A stretch of 64,000 nucleotides of DNA, taken from the NCBI GenBank assembly GCA_934394565.1, contig CAKRQV010000011.1, positions 24,091 to 88,090 on the forward strand. The letters run 5' to 3'. A program made the translations under genes and the position numbers. This DNA is from an uncultured Lachnospiraceae bacterium (GTDB lineage Bacteria; Bacillota; Clostridia; Lachnospirales; Lachnospiraceae). Below the pieces are notes generated by a model. It was not told where the DNA came from and searched no databases. It saw nothing but the letters and a program-made list of their open reading frames with translations. Of this stretch, positions 32,980 to 40,923 are shown piece by piece. Position 1 is the stretch's first letter. Each line of letters begins with the position of its first letter.

Positions 32980-33984
32980 TCAGACCGTCTCAATACACAC
33001 CGCATGTGCAATCGCCGGAATCGTCCGTCCCTGGGCAAAGCTGACTTTCGAAAGCAATGCTCCCGTCGGCACAAACAAGATCCGTTTCCATCCCTCTTCC
33101 TTCATCCGCGGCAGAATATACGCCGTCAGCACCGATGCCGCACAGCCACAGCCGCTTCCCCCGGCATGGGCATCCTGCTTTTTGATATCGTACATCCGCA
33201 GTCCACAGTCATCGTGCATTTTTTCTATGGCATACCCCTTTTTTGCCAGCTGCTCGATCAGGATGCGGCTGCCCGTCACACCGAGGTCTCCGGTAAATAT
33301 GGCATCGTAGTCTTCCGGTTTTCTCTCCATATCTCTGAAATGCGCCTCGATCGTATCCACCGCTGCCGGCGCCATGCAGGCTCCCATATTAAATGAGTCT
33401 TTCATGCCATAATCCACAATTTTCCCCGGTGTTACAGCTGTAATCCCCAATGGTTTCTTTCTTCTCCCCAGCACACAGGCTCCACCGCCGGTTACTGTCC
33501 AGCCAGCTGACAGGGGACGCTGGTTTCCATATTCCAGCGGAAACCGAAACTCTTTCTCCGCACTGGCAAAATGGCTCGATGTGACACACAGTACATATTC
33601 TGCCTGTCCGGCCGCCACCATACTGCTGCCGAGGATCAGTGTCTCCCCCATCGTCGAGCAGGCACCAAACACACCGAAGTATGGGATTTCCAGTACCGAC
33701 ATACCAAAAGAGCTGGCTACCCCCTGCGCTTCCAGATCTCCGGCAAACAGATACCTGATCTGTGTCCGTTCCAGTCCGCTCTTTTTCAATGCTGTTTTCG
33801 CTGCCCGGATCTGCAGTTCACTCTCCGCTTCCTCCCAGCTGTTCTCCCCGAACATGGGATCCTCCACGACCTCATCAAACAAAGAGCCTAATGGACCCTC
33901 GCCTTCCTTTTTGCCAACCACAGAACCTTCTCCTTCAAAATATACCGGTATCTCATAGGCTATGCTTCGCTCACCTTTCTGCAT
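32980..33984 (-). CDS. spoVAD: stage V sporulation protein AD
   Basis: 334 residues from the ATG at 33984 (GGAGG upstream), the usual size. A thiolase-like protein that binds dipicolinic acid on the spore membrane. Blocks seen: SVVGKKEGEGPLGSLFDEV, LFAGDLEAQGVASSFG, PYFGVFGACSTMGE, TGDLGVTGSRIL and DAHAGGSGCGCAASVL. spoVAC, normally just upstream, is absent here; the next gene upstream is potD. A sigma-G-like promoter precedes it. Confidence 0.95.
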   Translation of the reverse strand: MQKGERSIAYEIPVYFEGEGSVVGKKEGEGPLGSLFDEVVEDPMFGENSWEEAESELQIRAAKTALKKSGLERTQIRYLFAGDLEAQGVASSFGMSVLEIPYFGVFGACSTMGETLILGSSMVAAGQAEYVLCVTSSHFASAEKEFRFPLEYGNQRPLSAGWTVTGGGACVLGRRKKPLGITAVTPGKIVDYGMKDSFNMGACMAPAAVDTIEAHFRDMERKPEDYDAIFTGDLGVTGSRILIEQLAKKGYAIEKMHDDCGLRMYDIKKQDAHAGGSGCGCAASVLTAYILPRMKEEGWKRILFVPTGALLSKVSFAQGRTIPAIAHAVCIETV

Positions 33985-34010
33985 ACGCACCTCCACATCA
34001 CACTTTTTTA

Positions 34011-34040
34011 CAGTATGTCCAGAGCAGAAAGAAACTATGC
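34011..34040 (-). promoter_or_regulatory. sigma-G-like (forespore) promoter of spoVAD-spoVAE
   Basis: Minus strand: GCATA (34036-34040), 18 bases, CATACTG (34011-34017). This fits the forespore consensus GNATR-N18-CATNHTA in all but the last base. Confidence 0.65.
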
Positions 34041-34252
34041 TCATTTACACATTTTTTACTCACTCTTTTTCTGACTATATGTAATTTGATTATATTTGAT
34101 TTTTTATACTGAACTGTATACGATTTGCTTATTCTGTCTATGACATATCTACAACTGGTGCTACTTCATTATTTTCAAAAGAAAAACTGCCAATTTTAAA
34201 AAGCTCCTTACAGACTTTTCAAAATCAGCAGCCCTCTGTTCCTTTTCACACC

Positions 34253-35326
34253 CTAGTGTGACTTCAGCTCTTTCCAGAGCTGACTGTAATATCTCTCATC
34301 TTCTTCGCCCAGATACTTGTATACCTCGCACTTATCAAGGATTTCCTGGTCCGGGAAAATCGTGTAATCCTCTTTTGTCTCCTCGTCCAGTGCATCATAC
34401 ACGGCCATATTCGGTGTTGCATAGTAAATGTAGTCAAAATTCATCATGCCGATATCTTCACGGTTCATGAAATCAATGAATTTTTCCGCCGCTTTCTTAT
34501 GCTTTGCTGTTTTCGGAATCATGAAGCAGTCAAACCAGATGTTGGAGCCTTCCTTCGGCACACAGTAATCCAGTGCATCGTTGGCTTCCATCGCCGCCGT
34601 TGCATCACCGGAATAGATCATCGCCATCGCCGCATCGCCGGAGATCATCGCATCCCGGGACTCGTCTACAAGATAGGCCATGACATTCTTTTTCTGGTCA
34701 AAAAGCTTCTGCTGTGCCTGTACGAGCAGATTTTTGTCCGTCGTATTGATAGATTCGCCCATCAGCTTCAGCGGAGCAATAAAGGCATCACGCATACTGT
34801 TTTCCATGATGATCTGGTCACTGTACTTCGGATTCCAGAGGATGTCCCAGCTGTCCACCTCTTCGTCCACCATCTCTGTGTTGTAGCAGATACCCACCGT
34901 ACCCCAGAAATACGGCACAGCATACTTATTCTCCGGATCAAAGGCCCGGCAAAACTCCAGATATTTCGGATCCAGATTGTCGTAATATTCCATATCTGTG
35001 GTATCGATCTCCTGCACCTCGCCGGCCAGAATCATCTTTTCCACCATATAATCGGAGGTACAGATCAGATCGTAATTGATCGCACCGGACTGGTACTTTG
35101 TATACATATCCTCCGGTGTCACATATTCCTCATATTTGACCTTGATGCCAGTCTCCTGTTCAAACAGATCCAGCACATTCCGGTCAATGTAATCGCCATA
35201 GTTAAAGACGATCAGTGTATCATCTTCCCCGGAACCAACCGCCGCACTGTCTCCGGCATTCGCTCCACAGCCGCAAAGTGCCACACCAAGCAACATCATT
35301 CCGGCCAAAACTGTCCTTTTTTTCAT
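34253..35326 (-). CDS. potD: spermidine/putrescine ABC transporter, substrate-binding lipoprotein
   Basis: 357 residues from the ATG at 35326 (GAGGAG upstream). Lipobox LGVALCGCG at about residues 12-20, then the periplasmic-binding fold typical of PotD: LIVFNYGDYIDRNVLDLFEQETGIKVKYEEY, DLICTSDYMVEKMI, VPYFWGTVGICYNTEMVD and YYATPNMAVYDAL. It captures polyamines outside the cell for PotABC. Last gene of the operon, 114 bases after potC. Confidence 0.93.
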   Translation of the reverse strand: MKKRTVLAGMMLLGVALCGCGANAGDSAAVGSGEDDTLIVFNYGDYIDRNVLDLFEQETGIKVKYEEYVTPEDMYTKYQSGAINYDLICTSDYMVEKMILAGEVQEIDTTDMEYYDNLDPKYLEFCRAFDPENKYAVPYFWGTVGICYNTEMVDEEVDSWDILWNPKYSDQIIMENSMRDAFIAPLKLMGESINTTDKNLLVQAQQKLFDQKKNVMAYLVDESRDAMISGDAAMAMIYSGDATAAMEANDALDYCVPKEGSNIWFDCFMIPKTAKHKKAAEKFIDFMNREDIGMMNFDYIYYATPNMAVYDALDEETKEDYTIFPDQEILDKCEVYKYLGEEDERYYSQLWKELKSH

Positions 35327-35440
35327 CGTTTTTTCTCCTCGCAGGCCCGCAGCTCGCTGTCCTTTGTCATTTTCCACCATTCTCCCGTCAAAACCGGAAG
35401 CTGTCCACATCTTCTGCCTGTTTTACACCGCCTGAGACCC

Positions 35441-36220
35441 TTATGCTTCCTCCTGCTTTGCAGAAATCCGGTTCACTGCAAACAGAAGCAGAAGGATCGC
35501 CAAAAACAGCAGTGTAGACATCGCATACATCTCCGGATTAATACCACGGCGCACTTCCTGGTACAGCATCGTGGAAATCGTATTGATACCGGCACCCTTG
35601 GTAAAATAGGTAATGATAAAATCATCCAGTGAAATCGTAAATGCCATCAGAAAACCGGAAAAGATACCCGGCACAAGCTCCGGCAGGACAACTTTCACAA
35701 ACGCATACACAGGACCGGCTCCCAGATCCAGTGCGGCCTCATAGGTTGTCTTACTGGTGGAACGCAGTCTCGGTGTAACATTCAGGATCACATACGGAAT
35801 GCCCAGCGTCACATGGCCGATCAGCATAGAAACATACCCCAGCGACATAAACCGGACAAACAGCAGCATAATTGCAATACCCGTTACAATATCCGCATTC
35901 AGCATCGGAATATTGGTAATCGTCGTGATCACCGACTGCGCCCGTTTACTCATCACCGTCATACCGATGCAGGCCAGCGTGCCGAGAATCGTGGCAATTA
36001 ACGCCGCCGATGTGGTTAGAAGCAGCGACGTCTGCACCGCATGGATCACTTCCTCATTCTGAAACAGCTGAATATACCAGTCCAACGTAAAGCCGCCCCA
36101 TACGGTACGTGCCTTTGACGCATTGAAGGAACATACGATCAGCACTGCGATCGGTGCGTACAGAAGAAAGAAGATCAGTCCCACATAAAATTTCTCGAGA
36201 AAGGATTTTGTTCTTACCAT
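35441..36220 (-). CDS. potC: spermidine/putrescine ABC transporter permease PotC
   Basis: 259 residues with six membrane helices and the permease loop EAALDLGAGPVYAFVKVVLPELVPGI (EAA motif). FTLDWYIQLFQNEEV near the N-terminus and ISLDDFIITYFTKGAG near the end are PotC-like. It overlaps the end of potB by 7 bases. Confidence 0.93.
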   Translation of the reverse strand: MVRTKSFLEKFYVGLIFFLLYAPIAVLIVCSFNASKARTVWGGFTLDWYIQLFQNEEVIHAVQTSLLLTTSAALIATILGTLACIGMTVMSKRAQSVITTITNIPMLNADIVTGIAIMLLFVRFMSLGYVSMLIGHVTLGIPYVILNVTPRLRSTSKTTYEAALDLGAGPVYAFVKVVLPELVPGIFSGFLMAFTISLDDFIITYFTKGAGINTISTMLYQEVRRGINPEMYAMSTLLFLAILLLLFAVNRISAKQEEA

Positions 36221-37038
36221 ATCATCTGTCCCTCCCCTGATTTATCGTATTTGTTCATGATCGCCATACTGATAAAGATAAAGAGCATCAATACAAGCGA
36301 AAGTCCGGAACCCAGGTTCCAGTTATTTGTCAGTGAAAACTCCTGATCGATCACATTACCGATCAGCAGTACCTTGGAACCGCCAAGGATATCCGCAATA
36401 ACAAACTCAGAAATACCCGGGATAAATACCATAACGATACCGCTCAAAACCCCCGGTACCGACAGTGGCAGGATAATATGCAAAAATACCGTCTTTGCAT
36501 CTGCTCCCAGATCCCTGGCTGCCTCGATCACGCTCTTGTCGATCTTGCACATCACGTTATAGATCGGCAGGATCATAAAGGGCAAGTACTCATACGCCAT
36601 ACCGATCAGGATCGCCGTCTTGGAGTACATGATATGCAGCGGTTCAATACCGAAAAAGCCAAGGATGGCATTTAAAATACCGGTATTGGACAGGATCATC
36701 TGCAGTGCCATGATACGCAGCAGGAAATTGATCCACATCGGCAGCATAAACAGCATGATAATCGTGCCACTCTTTCCTCTGGCACTGTTGCTCAAAATAT
36801 AGGCCAGCGGATATGCCAGCACCAGACTGATCAAGGTTGAACCAAAAGCGATCAGAATCGATTCCCACAGCGCTTTGGCATGGATCGGATCTGCAATCGC
36901 CAGAAAATTGTCCAATGTAAACTGGCCGTCACCGCTTGTAAATCCATAGTAAATGATCATCAGCAGCGGTAAAATGATAAAACCGACAGCCCAAACCAGA
37001 TAAGGGCCTGTCAGCAGCTTTCTCTTATTCGTATTCAT
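36214..37038 (-). CDS. potB: spermidine/putrescine ABC transporter permease PotB
   Basis: 274 residues from the ATG at 37038, with AAGGCGG upstream. It overlaps the potA stop by 14 bases. Six helices, and the EAA loop [30 protein letters not shown]. It pairs with PotC as the membrane channel for polyamine import. Confidence 0.92.
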   Translation of the reverse strand: MNTNKRKLLTGPYLVWAVGFIILPLLMIIYYGFTSGDGQFTLDNFLAIADPIHAKALWESILIAFGSTLISLVLAYPLAYILSNSARGKSGTIIMLFMLPMWINFLLRIMALQMILSNTGILNAILGFFGIEPLHIMYSKTAILIGMAYEYLPFMILPIYNVMCKIDKSVIEAARDLGADAKTVFLHIILPLSVPGVLSGIVMVFIPGISEFVIADILGGSKVLLIGNVIDQEFSLTNNWNLGSGLSLVLMLFIFISMAIMNKYDKSGEGQMIW

Positions 37039-38107
37039 CGATTGGCACCGCCTTCTCATCGTCAGACTCCGGCTTGTTCATGATCTGGATATTGAACGGA
37101 TCGACATAGATGCCGACCTTTTCTCCCGGCTGATGGGCAACCGTACTCTGTACCAGCCATTCATAGCCATTGGCCATAACTTCCATCTCATAATGCACGC
37201 CTTTAAAGATCAGGTTTGTCACCACTCCGTCCAGTTGGCCCTTTCCGGTCACTCCAAGAACCACATCCTCCGGCCGGATCACCACATCAACCGGTCTGTT
37301 CGTACCAAACCCGGTATCCACGCAAGTGAACTTCACACCCAGGATCTCCACCAGCTTATCCTCGATCATGATACCGTCGATGATATTGCTGTCACCGATA
37401 AAGTCAGCGACGAACGCATTTTCCGGCTCGTTATAGATATCCTCCGGCGTACCCATCTGCTGGATATAGCCCTGATTCATGACAACGACCGTATCTGACA
37501 TGGTCAGAGCCTCCTCCTGATCATGGGTTACATATACAAATGTGATTCCCAGCTCATTTTTCAGACGTACCAGCTCATACTGCATCTCCTGACGAAGTTT
37601 TAAATCCAGTGCACCCAGAGGCTCATCAAGAAGTAACACCTTCGGCTCATTGACAATCGCACGGGCGATGGCGATTCGCTGCTGCTGTCCACCGGACAGG
37701 GACATCGGATTACGCTTTTCATAGCCTTCCAGATTCACCAGCTTTAAAGCATAGGCAATCTTATCCTTAATATATGCATCCGTCTTTCCACTGATCTTCA
37801 GACCAAAAGCGATATTGTCCGCTACAGTCATATGGGGAAACAGCGCATATTTCTGGAAAACCGTATTCAGATTTCTCTTGTTCGGTGCCAGACGTGTGAT
37901 ATCCTGTCCGTCAAACATGACCCGGCCCTGATCCGGCATGACAAAGCCGCCGAGAATACGAAGCGTCGTTGTCTTACCACATCCGGACGGTCCCAGAAGT
38001 GTCAGGAACTCATTCTCATGGATGGTCAGATTCAGATCATCCAGTATCATTTCTCCGTCAAACGATTTGGAGATATGTTCAAAATCAATCAATGGCTGTT
38101 TACTCAA
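37025..38107 (-). CDS. potA: spermidine/putrescine ABC transporter ATPase PotA
   Basis: 360 residues. Walker [10 protein letters not shown], signature [15 protein letters not shown], Walker [13 protein letters not shown], and the H-loop [14 protein letters not shown]. The C-terminal TOBE domain (about 280-355) is of the PotA type. It drives PotBC. It follows the XRE-cupin gene by 107 bases and is probably transcribed with it. Confidence 0.94.
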   Translation of the reverse strand: MSKQPLIDFEHISKSFDGEMILDDLNLTIHENEFLTLLGPSGCGKTTTLRILGGFVMPDQGRVMFDGQDITRLAPNKRNLNTVFQKYALFPHMTVADNIAFGLKISGKTDAYIKDKIAYALKLVNLEGYEKRNPMSLSGGQQQRIAIARAIVNEPKVLLLDEPLGALDLKLRQEMQYELVRLKNELGITFVYVTHDQEEALTMSDTVVVMNQGYIQQMGTPEDIYNEPENAFVADFIGDSNIIDGIMIEDKLVEILGVKFTCVDTGFGTNRPVDVVIRPEDVVLGVTGKGQLDGVVTNLIFKGVHYEMEVMANGYEWLVQSTVAHQPGEKVGIYVDPFNIQIMNKPESDDEKAVPIDEYE

Positions 38108-38214
38108 CTCTCAATCCTCCTGTGTATATGTCCAGCTGTAACCCTGCCGCCGGCTGTTTTTCCTTTCTATATGAACAGATCTGTCGGTTTTTACGGTTTT
38201 ACAGCTGCCCTGTT

Positions 38215-38748
38215 TTAAAAACTCGGCGGTGTGCTGACCCAGATCAGCTGTGCCCCTGTGTCAGTGCTGATCGAATGCCGCTTCGACGGGACAAAGTAAA
38301 ACGATTCTCCCGCTCCTACCGGGATCAGTTTTTTCCCCAGATGGATCGTGATCTCTCCCTCGATCACATACCCAAACTCCTCGCCCTCGTGAGGATTGTC
38401 CGGATAGGAAGAACCTCCCGGCTCCAGCGTCAGACGGATAGGCTCCATCTGGTGCTTCTGGGCATTGGGGATGATCCATTCGATCCGCGCCTTTCTGTCC
38501 GTTTCTTCTTTGACGAAGTAGTCCTCCTGTGAAAAAGCAATCTGCTCGTCTGTCTCGTCCTGAAAAAAGGTGGCAATATCCGTACCGAGACACTGTAGGA
38601 TATCCACCAGCGTAGCAATGGAAGGTGAGGTCAGATCGCGCTCCAGCTGGGAAATAAATCCTTTCGAAAGCTCTGTGCGGTCGGCCAGCTCCTCCTGTGT
38701 CAGCCCCTTCTGTACACGAAGATCTTTGATTTTGCTGCCGATTTCCAT
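38215..38748 (-). CDS. XRE-cupin regulator of the pot operon
   Basis: 177 residues from the ATG at 38748 (CAGGAGG upstream). XRE domain 1-65 (IGSKIKDLRVQKGLTQEELADRTELSKGFISQLERDLTSPS), cupin 105-175 (GGSSYPDNPHEGEEFGYVIEGEITIHLG). The arrangement matches PuuR/MepR-type regulators beside polyamine genes. Two identical half-site pairs flank its promoter, which indicates autoregulation and control of potABCD, probably with a polyamine or related amine as signal. Confidence 0.9.
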   Translation of the reverse strand: MEIGSKIKDLRVQKGLTQEELADRTELSKGFISQLERDLTSPSIATLVDILQCLGTDIATFFQDETDEQIAFSQEDYFVKEETDRKARIEWIIPNAQKHQMEPIRLTLEPGGSSYPDNPHEGEEFGYVIEGEITIHLGKKLIPVGAGESFYFVPSKRHSISTDTGAQLIWVSTPPSF

Positions 38749-38799
38749 GCAAACCTCCTGCTTGTAACTCATGTGTTAGTTCTATGTAATATTAAAAAA

Positions 38800-38822
38800 G
38801 GAGTTTAGTAAAACTAAACTCC
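38800..38822. promoter_or_regulatory. operator 1 of the XRE-cupin/pot operon
   Basis: GAGTTTA-N7-TAAACTC (with one more G/C pair outside), directly downstream of the -10 and so over the expected start point. Confidence 0.75.
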
Positions 38823-38828
38823 ACAGGA

Positions 38829-38856
38829 ATTATATCGCTTTTTGTAAGAAAGTCAA
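38829..38856 (-). promoter_or_regulatory. promoter of the XRE-cupin/pot operon
   Basis: Minus strand: TTGACT (38851-38856), 16 bases, a perfect TATAAT (38829-38834). Confidence 0.85.
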
Positions 38857-38877
38857 GACTTATTATTGATAAATTTT

Positions 38878-38898
38878 GAGTTTATTTTTGCTAAACTC
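38878..38898. promoter_or_regulatory. operator 2 of the XRE-cupin/pot operon
   Basis: A second GAGTTTA-N7-TAAACTC, upstream of the -35. Centres of the two sites are 77 bp apart, bracketing the promoter. Confidence 0.72.
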
Positions 38899-39011
38899 TG
38901 GTGTTATCGTTTTTGCGTATATTGCAAGTAAATTTTGAGTAAAATTTTATTGTAATCCTATTGCGTTTCCGCATTATTTGTTTGCTTTTGTATTATTTCC
39001 GTTCTGCTTTG

Positions 39012-39072
39012 CATTTCCGTTTCATTTCCGATACATTTCCGCATTTTCCATAGTATTTCCGAATCATTTTCG
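39012..39072. repeat. helically phased CATTTCCG repeats
   Basis: Six degenerate copies of CATTTCCG/ATTTCCG follow one another at steps of 11, 11, 9, 11 and about 11 bases, with looser copies just to the left (38965, 38995). They lie between operator 2 and the nudC stop. The rest of this 470-base gap is AT-rich and shows nothing else. Confidence 0.6.
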
Positions 39073-39217
39073 AATCGTAAATATAATTTATCAAACAAAA
39101 AACTACTGTACTTCCGCGAAGATATTTCCCGGTTACAGCAGTCTTTTCATACACTATGTTTTATCTGATCTCTGCTTTTTTAATACAGTCTCTGTAAAAT
39201 ATATCCAGCTGTCACTT

Positions 39218-40057
39218 TTACATATCCTTCTGCAGTGTTCCCATCCGGAATCTGCGGATCATTTCTCTGGTCAGACTGGAATAATCCGGAATTTCCGGGA
39301 TTTCTTCGGGTTTCAGCCAGATGGCCTTGGAGAGCTCGTGGTCATCCAGACTGATCTTGTGACTGCCGGACAGTCTGGCTGTATACCCCAGCATCAGGTT
39401 TCCGTCAAAGCCCCAGGGCTGGCTGCCATAATATTTGATATGTTCAATGTGAAGTCCTGTCTCCTCCAGAACCTCCCGGGCCACGCACTCTTCCGCCGTC
39501 TCACCAATCTCCACAAAACCAGCCACCAGCGCATACGCCGCCGTCTTTCGTCCTGCATACTTCGTCAAAAGCAGTCTCTCTCCATCCGTCACTGCCACAA
39601 TGATGGCCGGAGAAATCTTCGGAAACATCATATTCCCGCACTTTGGGCATCGCATCATCCGCTGTGCCTTATCATGTACCGCCTTCGTACCACAGCATCC
39701 GCAGAACTGCACCGACCGGTACCACTGGTACAGATGTCTCGCCGTCATCCCCGCAAACGCCTCGCTTACCGGCATCTTATCCCTGAGCTGTATCGCCGTT
39801 ACCGCCTTAAACCCGGCAAACGCCTTTTCTTCAGCTACCGCCTTCGCCAGAAAATACGCTCTTCCATCCAACGAAAACAGATACACATACTCCCCGATCT
39901 TATCCTTCACCTCCCCATAATCAGGAAACCGAATCTCCCCGTCCTTCTCCTCCAGCAACAACCTGTCCTCAAAGAACAACATCACACAACTGTCATCCGT
40001 AATCTCCACAGCCCTATACTGATTATCCAGCATCCGCGGCGCTATCTCATGTATCAT
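39218..40057 (-). CDS. nudC: NAD+ diphosphatase
   Basis: 279 residues. NudC splits NAD(H) to NMN and AMP, and in other bacteria removes NAD caps from RNA. A zinc ribbon (FCGCCGTKAVHDKAQRMMRCPKCG) is followed by PKISPAIIVAVTDG, the Nudix box (GFVEIGETAEECVAREVLEETGL) and YYGSQPWGFDGNLM, the SQPW motif of this subfamily. It stands between the pot regulator and the first inverted-repeat element. Confidence 0.93.
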   Translation of the reverse strand: MIHEIAPRMLDNQYRAVEITDDSCVMLFFEDRLLLEEKDGEIRFPDYGEVKDKIGEYVYLFSLDGRAYFLAKAVAEEKAFAGFKAVTAIQLRDKMPVSEAFAGMTARHLYQWYRSVQFCGCCGTKAVHDKAQRMMRCPKCGNMMFPKISPAIIVAVTDGERLLLTKYAGRKTAAYALVAGFVEIGETAEECVAREVLEETGLHIEHIKYYGSQPWGFDGNLMLGYTARLSGSHKISLDDHELSKAIWLKPEEIPEIPDYSSLTREMIRRFRMGTLQKDM

Positions 40058-40157
40058 CTTCTCATAACCTCCATCATATTTCTTTTATCTGGTGAGCACC
40101 AACTCAGTTCCTATCCTCTGCTACGTCCTGTACCCAACCTGCCGTTTCTCACAGACA

Positions 40158-40309
40158 GGGAAACAGCCGGATATATCAGCGCCAGTCCTCTATGTTAGAT
40201 TTCTAGCGACTTTACCGAGCAAGAGTCCGAGACCTTAGGCTCGGACCGGCGCAGGCGGAGCGTAAAATCTAACATAGAGGACTGGCGCTGATATATCCGG
40301 CTGTTTCCC
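40158..40309. repeat. conserved-head/private-arm inverted repeat element, copy 1
   Basis: A perfect 45-bp inverted repeat (40158-40202 and 40265-40309) encloses a 62-base head (40203-40264). The head holds GCGACTTTACC, GTCCGAG...CTCGGAC and GGCGGAGCG, shared with the copies at 42564 and 55219. The arms share nothing with those copies. The right arm ends 6 bases before the stop of the TrpR-like gene; the left arm begins 100 bases upstream of nudC. Confidence 0.92.
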
Positions 40310-40315
40310 GTCCCT

Positions 40316-40612
40316 TTATTTTTTTTCTTTCTGCATCTCTTCGATCATCCGCGGCATACACCCCGTCCCATAATCCATGACACGTTTCACCCGGCTGATC
40401 GTAGCCGTACTGGCACTGGTCTTATCCAGAATCTCCAGATACACCTTGTCCTGCAAAAGAAGACTCATCACCTCATATCTCTGCTCCATCGCAGATAATT
40501 CTGTCGGTGAGCACAGATCCTCAAAGAATGCAACGCATTCGTCTATATCCTGAAGCTTGAGGATAGCTTCGAACATTTCCCTTACATGTTCTTTTTTTAC
40601 AATTTTTGCCAT
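40316..40612 (-). CDS. TrpR-like protein, YerC/YecD family
   Basis: 98 residues from the ATG at 40612 (GGAGGTG upstream). All helical: EMFEAILKLQDIDECVAFFEDLCSPTELSAMEQRYEVMSLL, followed by the recognition helix region KTSASTATISRVKRVMDYG. YerC/YecD proteins resemble the Trp repressor DNA-binding fold; their target is poorly defined. It has its own promoter and is followed by repeat element 1. Confidence 0.93.
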   Translation of the reverse strand: MAKIVKKEHVREMFEAILKLQDIDECVAFFEDLCSPTELSAMEQRYEVMSLLLQDKVYLEILDKTSASTATISRVKRVMDYGTGCMPRMIEEMQKEKK

Positions 40613-40642
40613 ACCAAATGACACCTCCACATTAATACACTC

Positions 40643-40671
40643 ATTTTAACACACTAAAGTATTTTGGTAAA
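40643..40671 (-). promoter_or_regulatory. promoter of the TrpR-like gene
   Basis: Minus strand: TTTACC (40666-40671), 17 bases, TAAAAT (40643-40648). Confidence 0.7.
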
Positions 40672-40717
40672 CACCTGAAAAAGTTACTTTTATAACAATA
40701 CGCATTATTTCTATCAT

Positions 40718-40750
40718 AAAAAAAGTCCTCTACCACCCGGTAAAGGACTC
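40718..40750 (-). terminator. terminator of the ABC-F gene
   Basis: AGTCCTTTACC pairs with GGTAGAGGACT and the minus strand continues in a T-run. A second hairpin TACCGC...GCGGTA lies at 40777-40798. Nothing else is seen in 40613-40923. Confidence 0.8.
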
Positions 40751-40923
40751 TCGCATTCAACCCAGCCATTTTTATACCGCATATTGGTCAGCGGTAAACT
40801 TTGTACTATTATATTAGCTGTTTTCAATAAAAATGTCAAGCATATAACGACATATTTGTAAAACGATTTCTCTATCCTTTATAAATCGTCAGACACTCTC
40901 TATTATTATACGAATATGCTTTA

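Noticed and set aside
34499..35632. Open frame of 377 codons on the plus strand
   Set aside because: Antisense to potD with His/Arg-rich translation and no start signal.
38978..40198. Open frame of 406 codons on the plus strand
   Set aside because: Antisense shadow of nudC and the AT-rich upstream region; basic, low-complexity translation without a start signal.
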